From Lentzea atacamensis (GTDB taxonomy: Bacteria; Actinomycetota; Actinomycetes; Mycobacteriales; Pseudonocardiaceae), in assembly GCF_003269295.1 (NCBI RefSeq), contig NZ_QLTT01000004.1, positions 558,001 to 622,000 of the forward strand: DNA of 64,000 bases, written 5' to 3'. The notes beneath the pieces are model-generated. The model saw nothing but the letters and a program-made list of their open reading frames with translations. It was not told the origin of the DNA and ran no database searches. Shown here piece after piece: positions 49,395-57,813 of the stretch; position 1 is the first letter of the stretch, and each line of letters starts with the position of its first letter. The translations under genes and the position numbers were made by a program.

Positions 49395-49557
49395 TGCGGT
49401 GTTGAGTGCGGGTGTGATGGACCTTGTGCGGGCTCGTTCTGCGCGGTGTCGTGTTGAGGCCGATCGGGCAGGGGTGATGCGGTGTTGAGTGCGGGTGTGA
49501 TGGACCTTGTGCGGGCTCGTTCTGCGCGGTGTCGTGTTGAGGCCGATCGGACGGGGG
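49375..49557 (+). repeat. 83-bp tandem repeat at the S26/MauE junction
   Basis: GGCCGATCGG recurs at 49375, 49458 and 49541. Units 1 and 2 are practically identical over 83 bp, and unit 3 is partial. Each unit repeats the S26 end (VLRPIGQG) and a sequence like the beginning of the MauE gene (TTGAGTGCGGGTG). The stretch 49395-49581 holds no further gene. Confidence 0.88.
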
Positions 49558-49581
49558 CGAAGTGATGTCAGAGGTGAAATC

Positions 49582-50112
49582 TTGCTGAGCACGGGTGCTG
49601 TGGTCCTCTGCGGAATCGTCCTGCTGGTCTCCGCGGTGAGCAAGGTCCGCAGCAGGTCCGACTACGCCGAGTTCGTCGCGTCGGTGCCGGCGTTCGGGAT
49701 TCCCGCGCGGTGGACGCGTCTCTTCGCGGTGCTGACGGTCGTGGCGGAGTTCGCGACCGCCGCGCTGCTGCTCGCGTCCGTCTTCACCGGGTACTGGCCC
49801 GCCGTCGCCGGTCTGGCGCTGGCGGTGGGCGTGTTCGGTGTGCTGACCGCCGTGGTGTGGCGCGCGGTGTCACGGCGGTCCGGCGCGGTGTGCCGGTGTT
49901 TCGGGCGCGCTCGCACCACGCTCGCGCACCGGCACATCGTGCGCAACGCCTTCCTCCTGGCGGTGGCCGCGGCCGGCCTGGCCGCACTGTCCCTTGTGGA
50001 CTCGGCGACCGATCCCGCCGCGCTGTGGCTGGCCGCGGCCGTCGGCGCGGTGGGCGCGGTGCTGGTGGTGCGGTTCGACGACCTGGCCGACCTCGTCGCC
50101 GGTCCCGTCTAG
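49582..50112 (+). CDS. MauE/DoxX-like membrane protein
   Basis: 176 aa with four to five membrane segments (VVLCGIVLLVSAVSKVRSR first, typical of the family) and a Cys pair in AVCRCFGRA. MauE-type proteins pass redox equivalents to the periplasmic thiol system. It likely works with the MauD-like thioredoxin. TTG start chosen because GAGGTG precedes it; other starts fall in the repeat. The 3' end overlaps the convergent P450 by 4 bases. Confidence 0.78.
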   Translation: MLSTGAVVLCGIVLLVSAVSKVRSRSDYAEFVASVPAFGIPARWTRLFAVLTVVAEFATAALLLASVFTGYWPAVAGLALAVGVFGVLTAVVWRAVSRRSGAVCRCFGRARTTLAHRHIVRNAFLLAVAAAGLAALSLVDSATDPAALWLAAAVGAVGAVLVVRFDDLADLVAGPV

Positions 50113-51416
50113 CCGAGGCTCGCCGGCAGGCGTTCGAAGCCGCGCAGGATGCGGGTCGGACGGCGGCGCGCACCGGTCAGCAGCCGCAGGCCGGGGAACC
50201 GCTCGAACACGGTGCGCAGCCCGATCTCGCCCTCCATCCGCGCGAGCTGGGCCCCGAGGCAGTAGTGGCGACCGGCGCCGAACGACACGTGGTCGCGGGC
50301 GTTCTGGCGGGTGATGTCGAACGCCGACGGTCGCTCGAAGACCTCCGGGTCGCGGTTGGCCCCGGCGAGCACGGTGGTGACGAGCTGGCCGCGCCGCACG
50401 GGGATGCCGGCGATCGTCGTGTCGCGCGAGCACATGCGGCCGGTCAGCAGGACCGGCGGGTCGAAGCGGAGGATCTCGTCGACGGCGTTGCTCCACAGCT
50501 CTGGCCTGGCGCGGAGGGTGGCGAGCTGGTCCGGGTGCTGCGTCAGCAACGCGATGCCGTTGCCCAGGAGGTTGACCGTGGTTTCGAAACCTGCGGCCAG
50601 GACGAGGCCCGCCGTGGCTTTGAGCTCGCGCTCGGTGAGACCGGCGCCGTCCTCGCGCGCGGCGATGAGGCGGCTGAGGAGGTTGTCGCCGGGGTTGGCG
50701 CGCAAGGCGTCGAGGTGGCGCGTGAGCCAGGCGTCGAACGTGTTCAGCGTGGACTCGACGTTGCGGAAGACGCGCCACGACAGGCCCAGGTCGAGGCTCG
50801 GGGCGGCCGCCGCGCCGAGGGCGAGGACCGTCGCGCGTTCCTGTGGTGGTACACCGAGGATCTCGCTGATGACGGTGACCGGCAGCAGGCCGCAGTACGT
50901 TTCGATGAGGTCGACCGGGTTCGCCGGATCCAGGCCGTCCAGCAGCTCGTCGGCGATCGCCTGGGTGCGCTCGCGAAGCTGTTCCACGGCGCGGGCGGTG
51001 AAGACGCGGGTGACGAGCTTGCGGTAGCGGGTGTGCGCCGGCGGTTCGACGACCAGCAGCGACGGCGGCTGCACGGGGTGGGTGACCTCGGAGGCGGACC
51101 AGGCGGCGAGCTTGCCGAGGATGCCGGCGCCGAAGCGGGGGCGGGTCGTCACGAAGGCGTCGTCGGCGAGGACGTCCCTGACGATCGCGTGCCGGGTCGT
51201 GGTGTGGCCGACCTTGGTGGCGGCGAGCGGGCCGCGCGCGCGGATCTCGTCGAACAGTCCGGTGAGGTCGGCGCCCGTGGACGCCTCGACGGTGATGCGG
51301 CCCTGCAGGTCGCCGCGGCGGGCTGCCAGGCGCAGTACCGCCCGTGGCAGCGCGTGGCCGATGCCCCAGCGCACCACCGGTTTGACGTGCTCCTCCGCGA
51401 GAGTTGAGGTACTCAT
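50109..51416 (-). CDS. Cytochrome P450
   Basis: 435 aa. I-helix VLAAGFETTVN, ExxR in DEILRFDPP, haem loop FGAGRHYCLGAQLAR. ATG start. Longer than the P450 at 25429 because of an N-terminal extension (RWGIGHALPRAVLRLAARRG). Convergent with the peptide cassette and without its own ferredoxin gene here. A link to the peptide cassette is possible but not supported by strand. Confidence 0.92.
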   Translation of the reverse strand: MSTSTLAEEHVKPVVRWGIGHALPRAVLRLAARRGDLQGRITVEASTGADLTGLFDEIRARGPLAATKVGHTTTRHAIVRDVLADDAFVTTRPRFGAGILGKLAAWSASEVTHPVQPPSLLVVEPPAHTRYRKLVTRVFTARAVEQLRERTQAIADELLDGLDPANPVDLIETYCGLLPVTVISEILGVPPQERATVLALGAAAAPSLDLGLSWRVFRNVESTLNTFDAWLTRHLDALRANPGDNLLSRLIAAREDGAGLTERELKATAGLVLAAGFETTVNLLGNGIALLTQHPDQLATLRARPELWSNAVDEILRFDPPVLLTGRMCSRDTTIAGIPVRRGQLVTTVLAGANRDPEVFERPSAFDITRQNARDHVSFGAGRHYCLGAQLARMEGEIGLRTVFERFPGLRLLTGARRRPTRILRGFERLPASLG

Positions 51417-51514
51417 CAGTTCCGCAGCGTTCCTGCTGCGGGGCGACGAGTCAAGGGTGGTCCGTCCGGCCGAATCGGAAGTCCACTTCGGACCAACGAG
51501 TACCCTGCCGCGCC

Positions 51515-52660
51515 ATGGAGATCCGGGCGTTGCTCGACCGCATGACGCACGAGGACCACCGGCGCGAGGCCGAGGACTTCGTGACAGAGCACGGCATCAC
51601 GTCGTTCGACGAAATAGCGGAACTGATCGCCACGTCCGGTGACGGCCAGGCCGTGCAGTCGGCGTGCCGGGTGTTCTCCCTGCTCGACGCCGCCGACGAG
51701 GTCTACCTGGCCGCGGCCCGCCACCCGCACGCGGCGGTGCGCCGGGTGGCCGCGAGCATGTTCCGCGGCGAGAAGGCACTGCGGTACGCGCGTGAACTGC
51801 TGCCGTTGCTGGCCGACCAGGACCACTACGTGCGGCAGGAAGCGTTGTGGGCGTTCGGAACCATGGGCCCGGACGTGTTGCCACTGCTGCACGAGACGCG
51901 CCGCACGGCCAAGGGTGCGACGCGCCGGGGAGCGCTCGCCGGAATCGTCGAGGTCGCCGGCCCGGACGCGATGTCGGCGGCGGACCGCCGGATGATCGAG
52001 CGGTACATCCGCGTCAAGATCGAAGAAGAGATGTACGGCTCCGAGGAGATGCATCTCTGCGGTGGCTGGTACGCGATCAAAACCGACAACCAGGCCGCCG
52101 TGCTCGAGGTCTGCGGACTGCAGGACCCGACACCGGTGACGAAGGTGCTGGGCGGCGCGGCGTGGAACAACGACCACCACGCGTGGTCCAAGGCCGACGA
52201 GCACGTGGAGTGTGCGCGGGTCTACGTCACGGGCGCGTGGGACGGCTGGACGTTGGTGTTCGGCGAACCGTTCGCGCACGCGGAAAGGCCGGTGCACGAG
52301 ATCTGCGCGGTGCTGAGCGCGGTGTTCGGCGAGGCGCACCACTACGGCATGAGCTGTGGGGACGGCTGGACGGCGTGGTGCATCGCGGAAAGCGGCGAGG
52401 TCGTCCGCTACTACGACGCGTTCAAGCCGGAGGAGCAGATCGGCGAGCTCGATGTCGAGGAGGGCAGGGGACTGCCGCACGACTGGAGCGACGAGAACGA
52501 CGATCTCGACGACATCTGGGCGACCGAGGTGGCCGAGGAGTTGTCGGTCGACCCCACGTACTTCGACGGCGACGTGGAGGGGCACGGCGTCCTCGCCCTG
52601 ACCCAGTGCGGCCGCACCTATGGCTCTCCCAAGGGTTTTCTGGAAATCACGCGCGGATGA
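51515..52660 (+). CDS. HEAT-repeat protein of unknown function
   Basis: 381-aa cytosolic protein. Residues about 1-170 form HEAT/Armadillo-like helices (RHPHAAVRRVAASMFRGE, LADQDHYVRQEALWAFG). The C-terminal half is acidic and Trp-rich (GAWDGWTLVFGEPF, SCGDGWTAWCIAE), resembling immunity-type or SMI1-like folds that sense partner proteins. ATG start. Ends in 14-bp overlap with the convergent deoR. No partner visible. Confidence 0.7.
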   Translation: MEIRALLDRMTHEDHRREAEDFVTEHGITSFDEIAELIATSGDGQAVQSACRVFSLLDAADEVYLAAARHPHAAVRRVAASMFRGEKALRYARELLPLLADQDHYVRQEALWAFGTMGPDVLPLLHETRRTAKGATRRGALAGIVEVAGPDAMSAADRRMIERYIRVKIEEEMYGSEEMHLCGGWYAIKTDNQAAVLEVCGLQDPTPVTKVLGGAAWNNDHHAWSKADEHVECARVYVTGAWDGWTLVFGEPFAHAERPVHEICAVLSAVFGEAHHYGMSCGDGWTAWCIAESGEVVRYYDAFKPEEQIGELDVEEGRGLPHDWSDENDDLDDIWATEVAEELSVDPTYFDGDVEGHGVLALTQCGRTYGSPKGFLEITRG

Positions 52661-53387
52661 CCGGCACCTCCAGCGCTCGCACGACCGCGTTGTCCGCGTC
52701 CGTGACCACTCCGGCGACCTCGCTGAACGGCAGCACGCCGAACCGGGACGCGGTGCCGATCTTCTCCGAACTGGCAAGCACGTACGTGTCGGCCGCCTGG
52801 TGGGCGAGCGCGCGCTTCATCGCGGCCTCGTCCGCGTCGCCGGTGGTCAGCCCCGCCTCCGGATGCACGCCCGTGACGCCGAGCAGGAACAGGTCGGCGT
52901 GCACACCCCGCGCGGCCTCCACGGCGGCGGCGCCGCAGGCGACCATCGAGTGTTTGAACAACCGGCCACCGATCACGTAGACATCCACGTCGCGGTGTTC
53001 TTCCAGCGCGCTCGCGATCGTCGGGCTGTGTGTGACGACCGTGGCCTGCAGGTCGAGCGGTAGCGCGCGCACCACGGCGAGGGTGGTCGTGCCGCCGTCG
53101 AGGATCACGGTGGCGCCGGGCTCGATCAACGCCGCCGCTGCTCGTGCGACTCGTTGCTTGCCGTCGACCGATACCTCTTGGCGCGTCGCGTAGTCGGCGA
53201 TCGCGGGGGAGATGGGCAGCGCGCCGCCGTACACGCGTTGGCAGAGGCCCGCTGCCGCGAGATCGCGCAGGTCGCGGCGGATCGTGTCCTCGGAGATGCC
53301 GACCTCGGCGGCGAGGTCCTTGGCGACGATCCGGCCTTCGGTGCGCAGGCGTTCGAGCAGCAGGTCACGGCGTTGGGCGGCGAGCAT
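52647..53387 (-). CDS. DeoR-family regulator
   Basis: 246 aa. DeoR helix-turn-helix (IVAKDLAAEVGISEDTIRRD) at residues 18-50 and the sugar-phosphate-isomerase-like sensor domain (ILDGGTTTLAVVRAL). Effectors of the family are phosphorylated sugars. Divergent from the small gene at 53437 with a palindrome between. ATG start with GGAGAAACG. Confidence 0.92.
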   Translation of the reverse strand: MLAAQRRDLLLERLRTEGRIVAKDLAAEVGISEDTIRRDLRDLAAAGLCQRVYGGALPISPAIADYATRQEVSVDGKQRVARAAAALIEPGATVILDGGTTTLAVVRALPLDLQATVVTHSPTIASALEEHRDVDVYVIGGRLFKHSMVACGAAAVEAARGVHADLFLLGVTGVHPEAGLTTGDADEAAMKRALAHQAADTYVLASSEKIGTASRFGVLPFSEVAGVVTDADNAVVRALEVPVIRA

Positions 53388-53411
53388 GCACGTTTCTCCT
53401 TGTTTTTGCCG

Positions 53412-53424
53412 AGTGTTGCACACT
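53412..53424. promoter_or_regulatory. Palindrome between deoR and the DUF4406-like gene
   Basis: AGTGT-TGC-ACACT, 5-bp inverted repeat 24 bases upstream of the deoR start. Candidate DeoR site. Confidence 0.45.
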
Positions 53425-53436
53425 ATGGTTGATCGC

Positions 53437-53799
53437 ATGCTGATTCTGATCGCAGGGCCCTACCGCTCGGGCACCGGGGACGACCCCGAACTGATGGCGC
53501 GCAACCTCGCCCGGCTGGAGGAGGCCGCGTGGCCGATCTTCCGCAGCGGGCACGTGCCGATGATCGGCGAATGGGTGGCGTTGCCGGTGCTGCGCGGTGC
53601 GGGCGGGAGCTCGCCGATGGACCCGATCGCGGCGGAGATCATGTACCCGACCGCCGAACGGCTGCTGGAGCACTGCGACGCGGTGCTGCGGCTGCCCGGT
53701 GAGTCGACCGGCGCGGACCAGGACGTGCGGATCGCCAGGGAGCGCGGTCTGCCGGTCTACGAGAAGGTGGAGGACATCCCGGGCTACCGCGCGGCCTAG
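53437..53799 (+). CDS. DUF4406-like (nucleoside deoxyribosyltransferase-like) protein
   Basis: 120 aa. Starts LILIAGPYRSGTGDD, the Rossmann-like beginning shared by DUF4406 and nucleoside 2-deoxyribosyltransferases; later LLEHCDAVLRLPGESTGADQ and IARERGLPVY complete the pattern. Such proteins bind nucleotides or phosphorylated sugars. An ATG at 53425 in frame would add four residues. Probably controlled by the divergent DeoR. Confidence 0.75.
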   Translation: MLILIAGPYRSGTGDDPELMARNLARLEEAAWPIFRSGHVPMIGEWVALPVLRGAGGSSPMDPIAAEIMYPTAERLLEHCDAVLRLPGESTGADQDVRIARERGLPVYEKVEDIPGYRAA

Positions 53800-53952
53800 C
53801 TCGCGGGGAGCGCACGATCCGGTTCTGGGACGCGGACGCCGAGGACGGCCACGACGCCGATCCGCTCGCAGTGGCGGGGAACCCGCGGAGACCTCGCCGC
53901 GCTGCTGGACGTGCGCGCGGTCTTCCGCGCCGGGGAACGAGTCGCCGGCTGA
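53800..53952 (+). pseudogene. Amidohydrolase C-terminal remnant (tentative)
   Basis: The last 23 codons before the TGA at 53950 read RGDLAALLDVRAVFRAGERV, the usual end of metallo-dependent amidohydrolases. The expected preceding DxDPLA segment is visible in another frame, so a deletion and a frameshift are likely. No start codon. Confidence 0.35.
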
Positions 53953-53958
53953 CGTGTC

Positions 53959-54555
53959 TCAGCCGCGGGCTGCGGCGACGAACTCACGCATCCGGCCGTG
54001 GTCCTTGACGCCACGGCTCGATTCGATGCCGCTGGACACGTCGACGCCCCACGGCGCAGCCACGCCGATCGCCCCGGCGACCGTCTCCGGTGCCAGCCCG
54101 CCCGCCAGCACCCACCTGCCGGTGGGCCGGTTGTCCCGGAGCTTCGTGATGTCCCACTGCTCACCGGAGCCCGCGACGGGGGAGTCGATCAGCAGCAGCT
54201 CCTCGCCGAACGCGCCGGTGCGCACGTCGGTGCCCGGCCCTAGCGCGGTCGCCCTGATCAGCTGGAACGGCTGCGGGGCCAGCTCGTCGAACGCTTCCTT
54301 CGGGTAGTCGCCGTGCAGCTGCAGCGCCTGAACGCCGGTCCGCAGCGCCAGCTCACCGGCTTCCGCGGCCGTGATGCCGCGCACCACGGCGACGGTGAGG
54401 ACGTGCGCCGGCACCGCCGCGACGAGCCCGCGCGCCAGGCCGGCGTCGATCTGACGAGGGCTGGTGGTCAGGACGAAACCGACGGCGTCGGCCCCGGCCT
54501 CGACGGCCACGGCGACGTCGGACTCGGTGCGCAGACCACAGAGCTTCACGAACAC
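53959..54555 (-). CDS. trpF: Phosphoribosylanthranilate isomerase
   Basis: 198-aa TIM-barrel enzyme of tryptophan synthesis. KLCGLRTESDV with the active Cys at the start, GADAVGFVLT, LQLHGDY, and the phosphate loop GVDVSSGIESSRGVKDH at the end. GTG start. No other trp genes adjacent; a separate trpF is common in actinomycetes, where PriA often covers this step, so this may be a secondary copy. Confidence 0.93.
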   Translation of the reverse strand: MFVKLCGLRTESDVAVAVEAGADAVGFVLTTSPRQIDAGLARGLVAAVPAHVLTVAVVRGITAAEAGELALRTGVQALQLHGDYPKEAFDELAPQPFQLIRATALGPGTDVRTGAFGEELLLIDSPVAGSGEQWDITKLRDNRPTGRWVLAGGLAPETVAGAIGVAAPWGVDVSSGIESSRGVKDHGRMREFVAAARG

Positions 54556-54684
54556 ACCACGAATCCTAAGACTCCATCAGAGTGCGAATGCCGTGTGGCC
54601 GTGTTCACCTGTCGCGCAGCTAACAGTCACACATCGTCGCGCCGCCTGGTCCTACTTGTAGAGACACGGGCAACGGAGGCCGCG

Positions 54685-56415
54685 ATGACGCACCCTGAAC
54701 ATCAGACAGCCACGTCAGTGCTGGTGATCGGCACCGGCGGCGCGGGACTGCGCGCCGCGATCGAGCTGGCCGAGCGCGGTGTCGACGTGCTCGTCGTCGG
54801 CAAGCGCCCCAAGGCCGACGCGCACACCGCGCTCGCGGCGGGCGGCATCAACGCGGCGCTGGCGACGATGGACCCCACCGACACGTGGCAGCAGCACGCC
54901 GCCGACACCATCAAGGAGAGCTATCTCCTCGCGAACCCGGACATCGTGCGGATCGTCGCGGAACAGGCCCCGCGGGGCATCGAGGACCTGGAACGCTGGG
55001 GCATGCCGTTCGCGCGCGAGGCCGACGGCCGGATCTCCCAGCGGTTCTTCGGCGCGCACACCTTCCGCCGCACCTCGTTCGCCGGTGACTACACCGGTCT
55101 GGAGATCCAGCGCACCCTCGTGAACCGGGCCGCACAGCTGAACATCCCCATCCACGACTCCTGCTACATCACGCAGATCCTGGTGCGGGACAACGTGGTC
55201 TTCGGCGCGTACGGGTTCGACCTGAACACCGGCACGCGCCACGTGTTCCACGCCGACGCGGTGATCCTCGCCGCCGGTGGCCACACGCGGATCTGGCGGC
55301 GCACCTCCTCGCGCCGCGACGAGAACACCGGCGACTCGTTCCGCCTGGCAGCGCTGGCCGGCGGACGTATCCGTGATCCCGAGCTGGTGCAGTTCCACCC
55401 GTCCGGCCTGCTCGAACCGGAGAACGCGGCCGGCACCCTGGTGTCGGAGGCGGCCCGCGGTGAAGGTGGCGTGCTGACCAACGCGCTGGGCGAGCGGTTC
55501 ATGTCCCGCTACGACCCGCAACGCATGGAACTGTCCACACGCGACAGAGTGGCGCTCGCGGCGTACACCGAGATCAAGGAGGGCCGCGGCACCCCGAACG
55601 GTGGCGTGTGGCTGGACGTCTCGCACCTGCCGCGCGAGCAGATCATGCGCCGGCTGCCGCGGGTCTACCAGACGCTGCTCGAACTGCAGATGAAGGACAT
55701 CACCCGCGAGGCGATGGAAATCGCCCCGACCGCGCACTACTCGATGGGCGGCGTGTGGGTGTCGCCGGACGACCACTCGACGGGCGTGGAGGGCCTGTAC
55801 GCGATCGGCGAGGCGTCCAGCGGCCTGCACGGCGCGAACCGGCTCGGCGGCAACTCGCTCATCGAGTTGCTGGTGTACGGCCGGATCGTGGGCGAGGCGG
55901 CCGCCGAGTACTCCGCTTCCCTCGGCGCACAACGCCGTTCGCGCATCGTGCTGGCCGAGGCGCGGGCCGAGGTGGACACGTTGCTGTCCGCGGACGGCCA
56001 CGAGAACGTCCGTGCCCTGCAACGGTCCTTGCGCAACACGATGACCGAGCACGCGGGCGTCGTGCGCGACGAAGCCGGTCTGCGCAAGGGACTCGCGGAG
56101 CTGGACGAGCTCGAAGACCGCATCCGCGACATCGGCGTGCACCCGGACCTCGCCGGCTACCAGGACCTCGCCCACGCCTTCGACCTGAAGGCCTCGGCGA
56201 TGGCGGCGCGCGCGACCCTGGAGTGCGCGCTGGAACGCCGCGAGACCCGCGGCTGCCACAACCGGTCCGACCACCCGGACCTCGATCCCGCGCAGCAGGT
56301 GAACCTCGTCTGGTCGGGTCCCGGCTGGGTCGACCGGGAGGAGATCCCTCCGGTGCCTGCGGAGATCGCGGTGCTCATGAGGGACGTGGACACGGTCGGC
56401 AAGCTGGTTGAGTGA
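54685..56415 (+). CDS. SdhA/FrdA-like flavoprotein
   Basis: 576 aa. FAD motif VIGTGGAGLRAAIELAERG, AGGINAAL, substrate-site HPSGLLEPE and active region RGEGGVL, TAHYSMGG, ANRLGGNSL. The His for covalent FAD binding in SdhA would be in AHTALAAGG. Fits the flavoprotein subunit of a succinate dehydrogenase/fumarate reductase; L-aspartate oxidase is the main alternative. No iron-sulfur or membrane subunit is adjacent. GGAGG precedes the ATG. The 3' end is part of a tandem repeat. Confidence 0.87.
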   Translation: MTHPEHQTATSVLVIGTGGAGLRAAIELAERGVDVLVVGKRPKADAHTALAAGGINAALATMDPTDTWQQHAADTIKESYLLANPDIVRIVAEQAPRGIEDLERWGMPFAREADGRISQRFFGAHTFRRTSFAGDYTGLEIQRTLVNRAAQLNIPIHDSCYITQILVRDNVVFGAYGFDLNTGTRHVFHADAVILAAGGHTRIWRRTSSRRDENTGDSFRLAALAGGRIRDPELVQFHPSGLLEPENAAGTLVSEAARGEGGVLTNALGERFMSRYDPQRMELSTRDRVALAAYTEIKEGRGTPNGGVWLDVSHLPREQIMRRLPRVYQTLLELQMKDITREAMEIAPTAHYSMGGVWVSPDDHSTGVEGLYAIGEASSGLHGANRLGGNSLIELLVYGRIVGEAAAEYSASLGAQRRSRIVLAEARAEVDTLLSADGHENVRALQRSLRNTMTEHAGVVRDEAGLRKGLAELDELEDRIRDIGVHPDLAGYQDLAHAFDLKASAMAARATLECALERRETRGCHNRSDHPDLDPAQQVNLVWSGPGWVDREEIPPVPAEIAVLMRDVDTVGKLVE

Positions 56416-56566
56416 GGTGCGTGGAGGTGGTCGCGGGTTGGTCGGGTCGTTGGTGGGAGGCGTCGTCACGGTTGGCGAGTTGGTTGAGTGAGGTGCGTGG
56501 AGGTGGTCGCGGGTTGGTCGGGTCGCTGGTGGGAGACATCGTCACGGTTGGCAAGCTGGTCGAGTG
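56407..56566 (+). repeat. 76-bp tandem repeat at the flavoprotein gene end
   Basis: The tail GTTGAGTGAGGTGCGTGGAG recurs at 56407 and 56483, with a third gene-like end (GGCAAGCTGGTCGAGTGAGG) at 56551. Each copy restores the LVE-stop end of the protein. No gene in 56416-56566. Confidence 0.85.
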
Positions 56567-56570
56567 AGGC

Positions 56571-56607
56571 GAGGGGCGGGAGCACCGGGGATGGGCTCCC
56601 GCCCCTC
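56571..56607. terminator. Hairpin between flavoprotein and acyltransferase genes
   Basis: 12-bp perfect stem GAGGGGCGGGAG / CTCCCGCCCCTC with a 13-base loop in the gap between convergent genes. Likely bidirectional terminator. Confidence 0.7.
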
Positions 56608-56676
56608 GTTCGTCACCGCGGTGCCCGCAAGTGCTTCCGTGCCGCCAACTCCTCGTCCCCGACGAACTGATGCAGG

Positions 56677-57717
56677 TCACACGCCCGTGAGGTCGCGCTG
56701 CACGACGTCACGGGTGCGCGACCTGCCTCGCTCGATCATCGGCAGCTCCACGAAGCGGTGGCACAGATCGGCGATCCCGATCGCGACCAGCGACGTCAGC
56801 ACGGCCATGAGCAGGCCGGATGCCCCCGACAGCAGCACCGCGGAGTGCGCGATCGACTGCACGAGGTAGATCGAGTACGACCGCTCGCCGAGCCACACCA
56901 TCGGGCGAGCCGACAGCAGCCGCTGGGGCAGGCCGGGAGCGAGCAGCGCGGGCAGCGTCAGCCCGGCCGCGACCGCGTAGATCGGCACCACCGACACGAA
57001 ACCGGGGATGGCTCCGTCCAGCGCGCTGGAGATCAGCGGAACGGCCAGGTGCACGCCGATGAACAGCACGATCACCCAGGGCACCATGAACGGCCGGAGC
57101 AACGCGAACCCGCGGCGGTTGTTCATCAGCAGCGCCACCGCGCACCCGACCAGCACGGTGAAGTAGTGCACTGACCACCCCTTGGGATCCGACGAAACGG
57201 TGAACGGTACGACGACCAACGCGAGCGTCATCAGCCCGACCGTCACCCACGGACGCCAGCGCGGAAGCAACACGAACGCCAGCAACGGCCACACGAGGTA
57301 GAACTTCTGCTCCACGCCGAGCGACCACGACTGCCCGTACGCGCCGCCGTGCCCGAACTCGTTGAAGAAGACCAGGTACAGCGGGAAGTCCCGGCCGAGC
57401 GGGTTCTGCCAGAGCTGCCCGGCGATCAGCAACCCGGCCGCCGTCACGAACAGGACCACGAAGTACATCGGCAGGATCCGGAACGCGCGCCGCCGGTAGA
57501 ACCGCGCGAGCGAGATCCGCCCGTTCCGCGCGTGCTCCCGCAGCAGCAGCGTGGTGATCAGGAATCCCGACAGCACGAAGAAGATCTGGACCCCGAGCCA
57601 GCCTTGCAGAAACCCGGGTCCGCCGTAGTGGAAGAACACCACCAGCAGGGCGGCGACGGCACGTACGCCGTCCAACGCGGGAAAGCGTTTCAGCCCAAGG
57701 AAGTCGTCATGGGTCAT
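56677..57717 (-). CDS. Acyltransferase-3 family membrane protein
   Basis: 346 aa with about ten membrane segments. Signature of the family: PALDGVRAVAALLVVFFHYG with the catalytic His and RFYRRRAFRILPMY. Such enzymes O-acylate cell-surface sugars or antibiotics. ATG start. Divergent from a GT87 gene, so cell-envelope glycan modification is plausible. Confidence 0.9.
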   Translation of the reverse strand: MTHDDFLGLKRFPALDGVRAVAALLVVFFHYGGPGFLQGWLGVQIFFVLSGFLITTLLLREHARNGRISLARFYRRRAFRILPMYFVVLFVTAAGLLIAGQLWQNPLGRDFPLYLVFFNEFGHGGAYGQSWSLGVEQKFYLVWPLLAFVLLPRWRPWVTVGLMTLALVVVPFTVSSDPKGWSVHYFTVLVGCAVALLMNNRRGFALLRPFMVPWVIVLFIGVHLAVPLISSALDGAIPGFVSVVPIYAVAAGLTLPALLAPGLPQRLLSARPMVWLGERSYSIYLVQSIAHSAVLLSGASGLLMAVLTSLVAIGIADLCHRFVELPMIERGRSRTRDVVQRDLTGV

Positions 57718-57744
57718 GCTCTCTAGTGGTCGAAGACGCCCTGG

Positions 57745-57785
57745 GCGTTCCCATGAGGACGGTCACATTCCCCTGATGGGAACGC
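57745..57785. promoter_or_regulatory. Long inverted repeat in divergent promoter region
   Basis: GCGTTCCCAT-N21-ATGGGAACGC, perfect 10-bp arms, between the divergent acyltransferase and GT87 genes. Each arm contains GGAAC pointing outward, the usual -35 of ECF sigma promoters, so the repeat may be two divergent -35 elements or a dimer operator. Confidence 0.5.
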
Positions 57786-57813
57786 GAAAGACCGCTGCGG
57801 CCAAGAAGCATAT

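Noticed and set aside
56488-56670. 60-codon plus-strand ORF after the flavoprotein
   Set aside because: Composed of the 76-bp repeat and the terminator hairpin.
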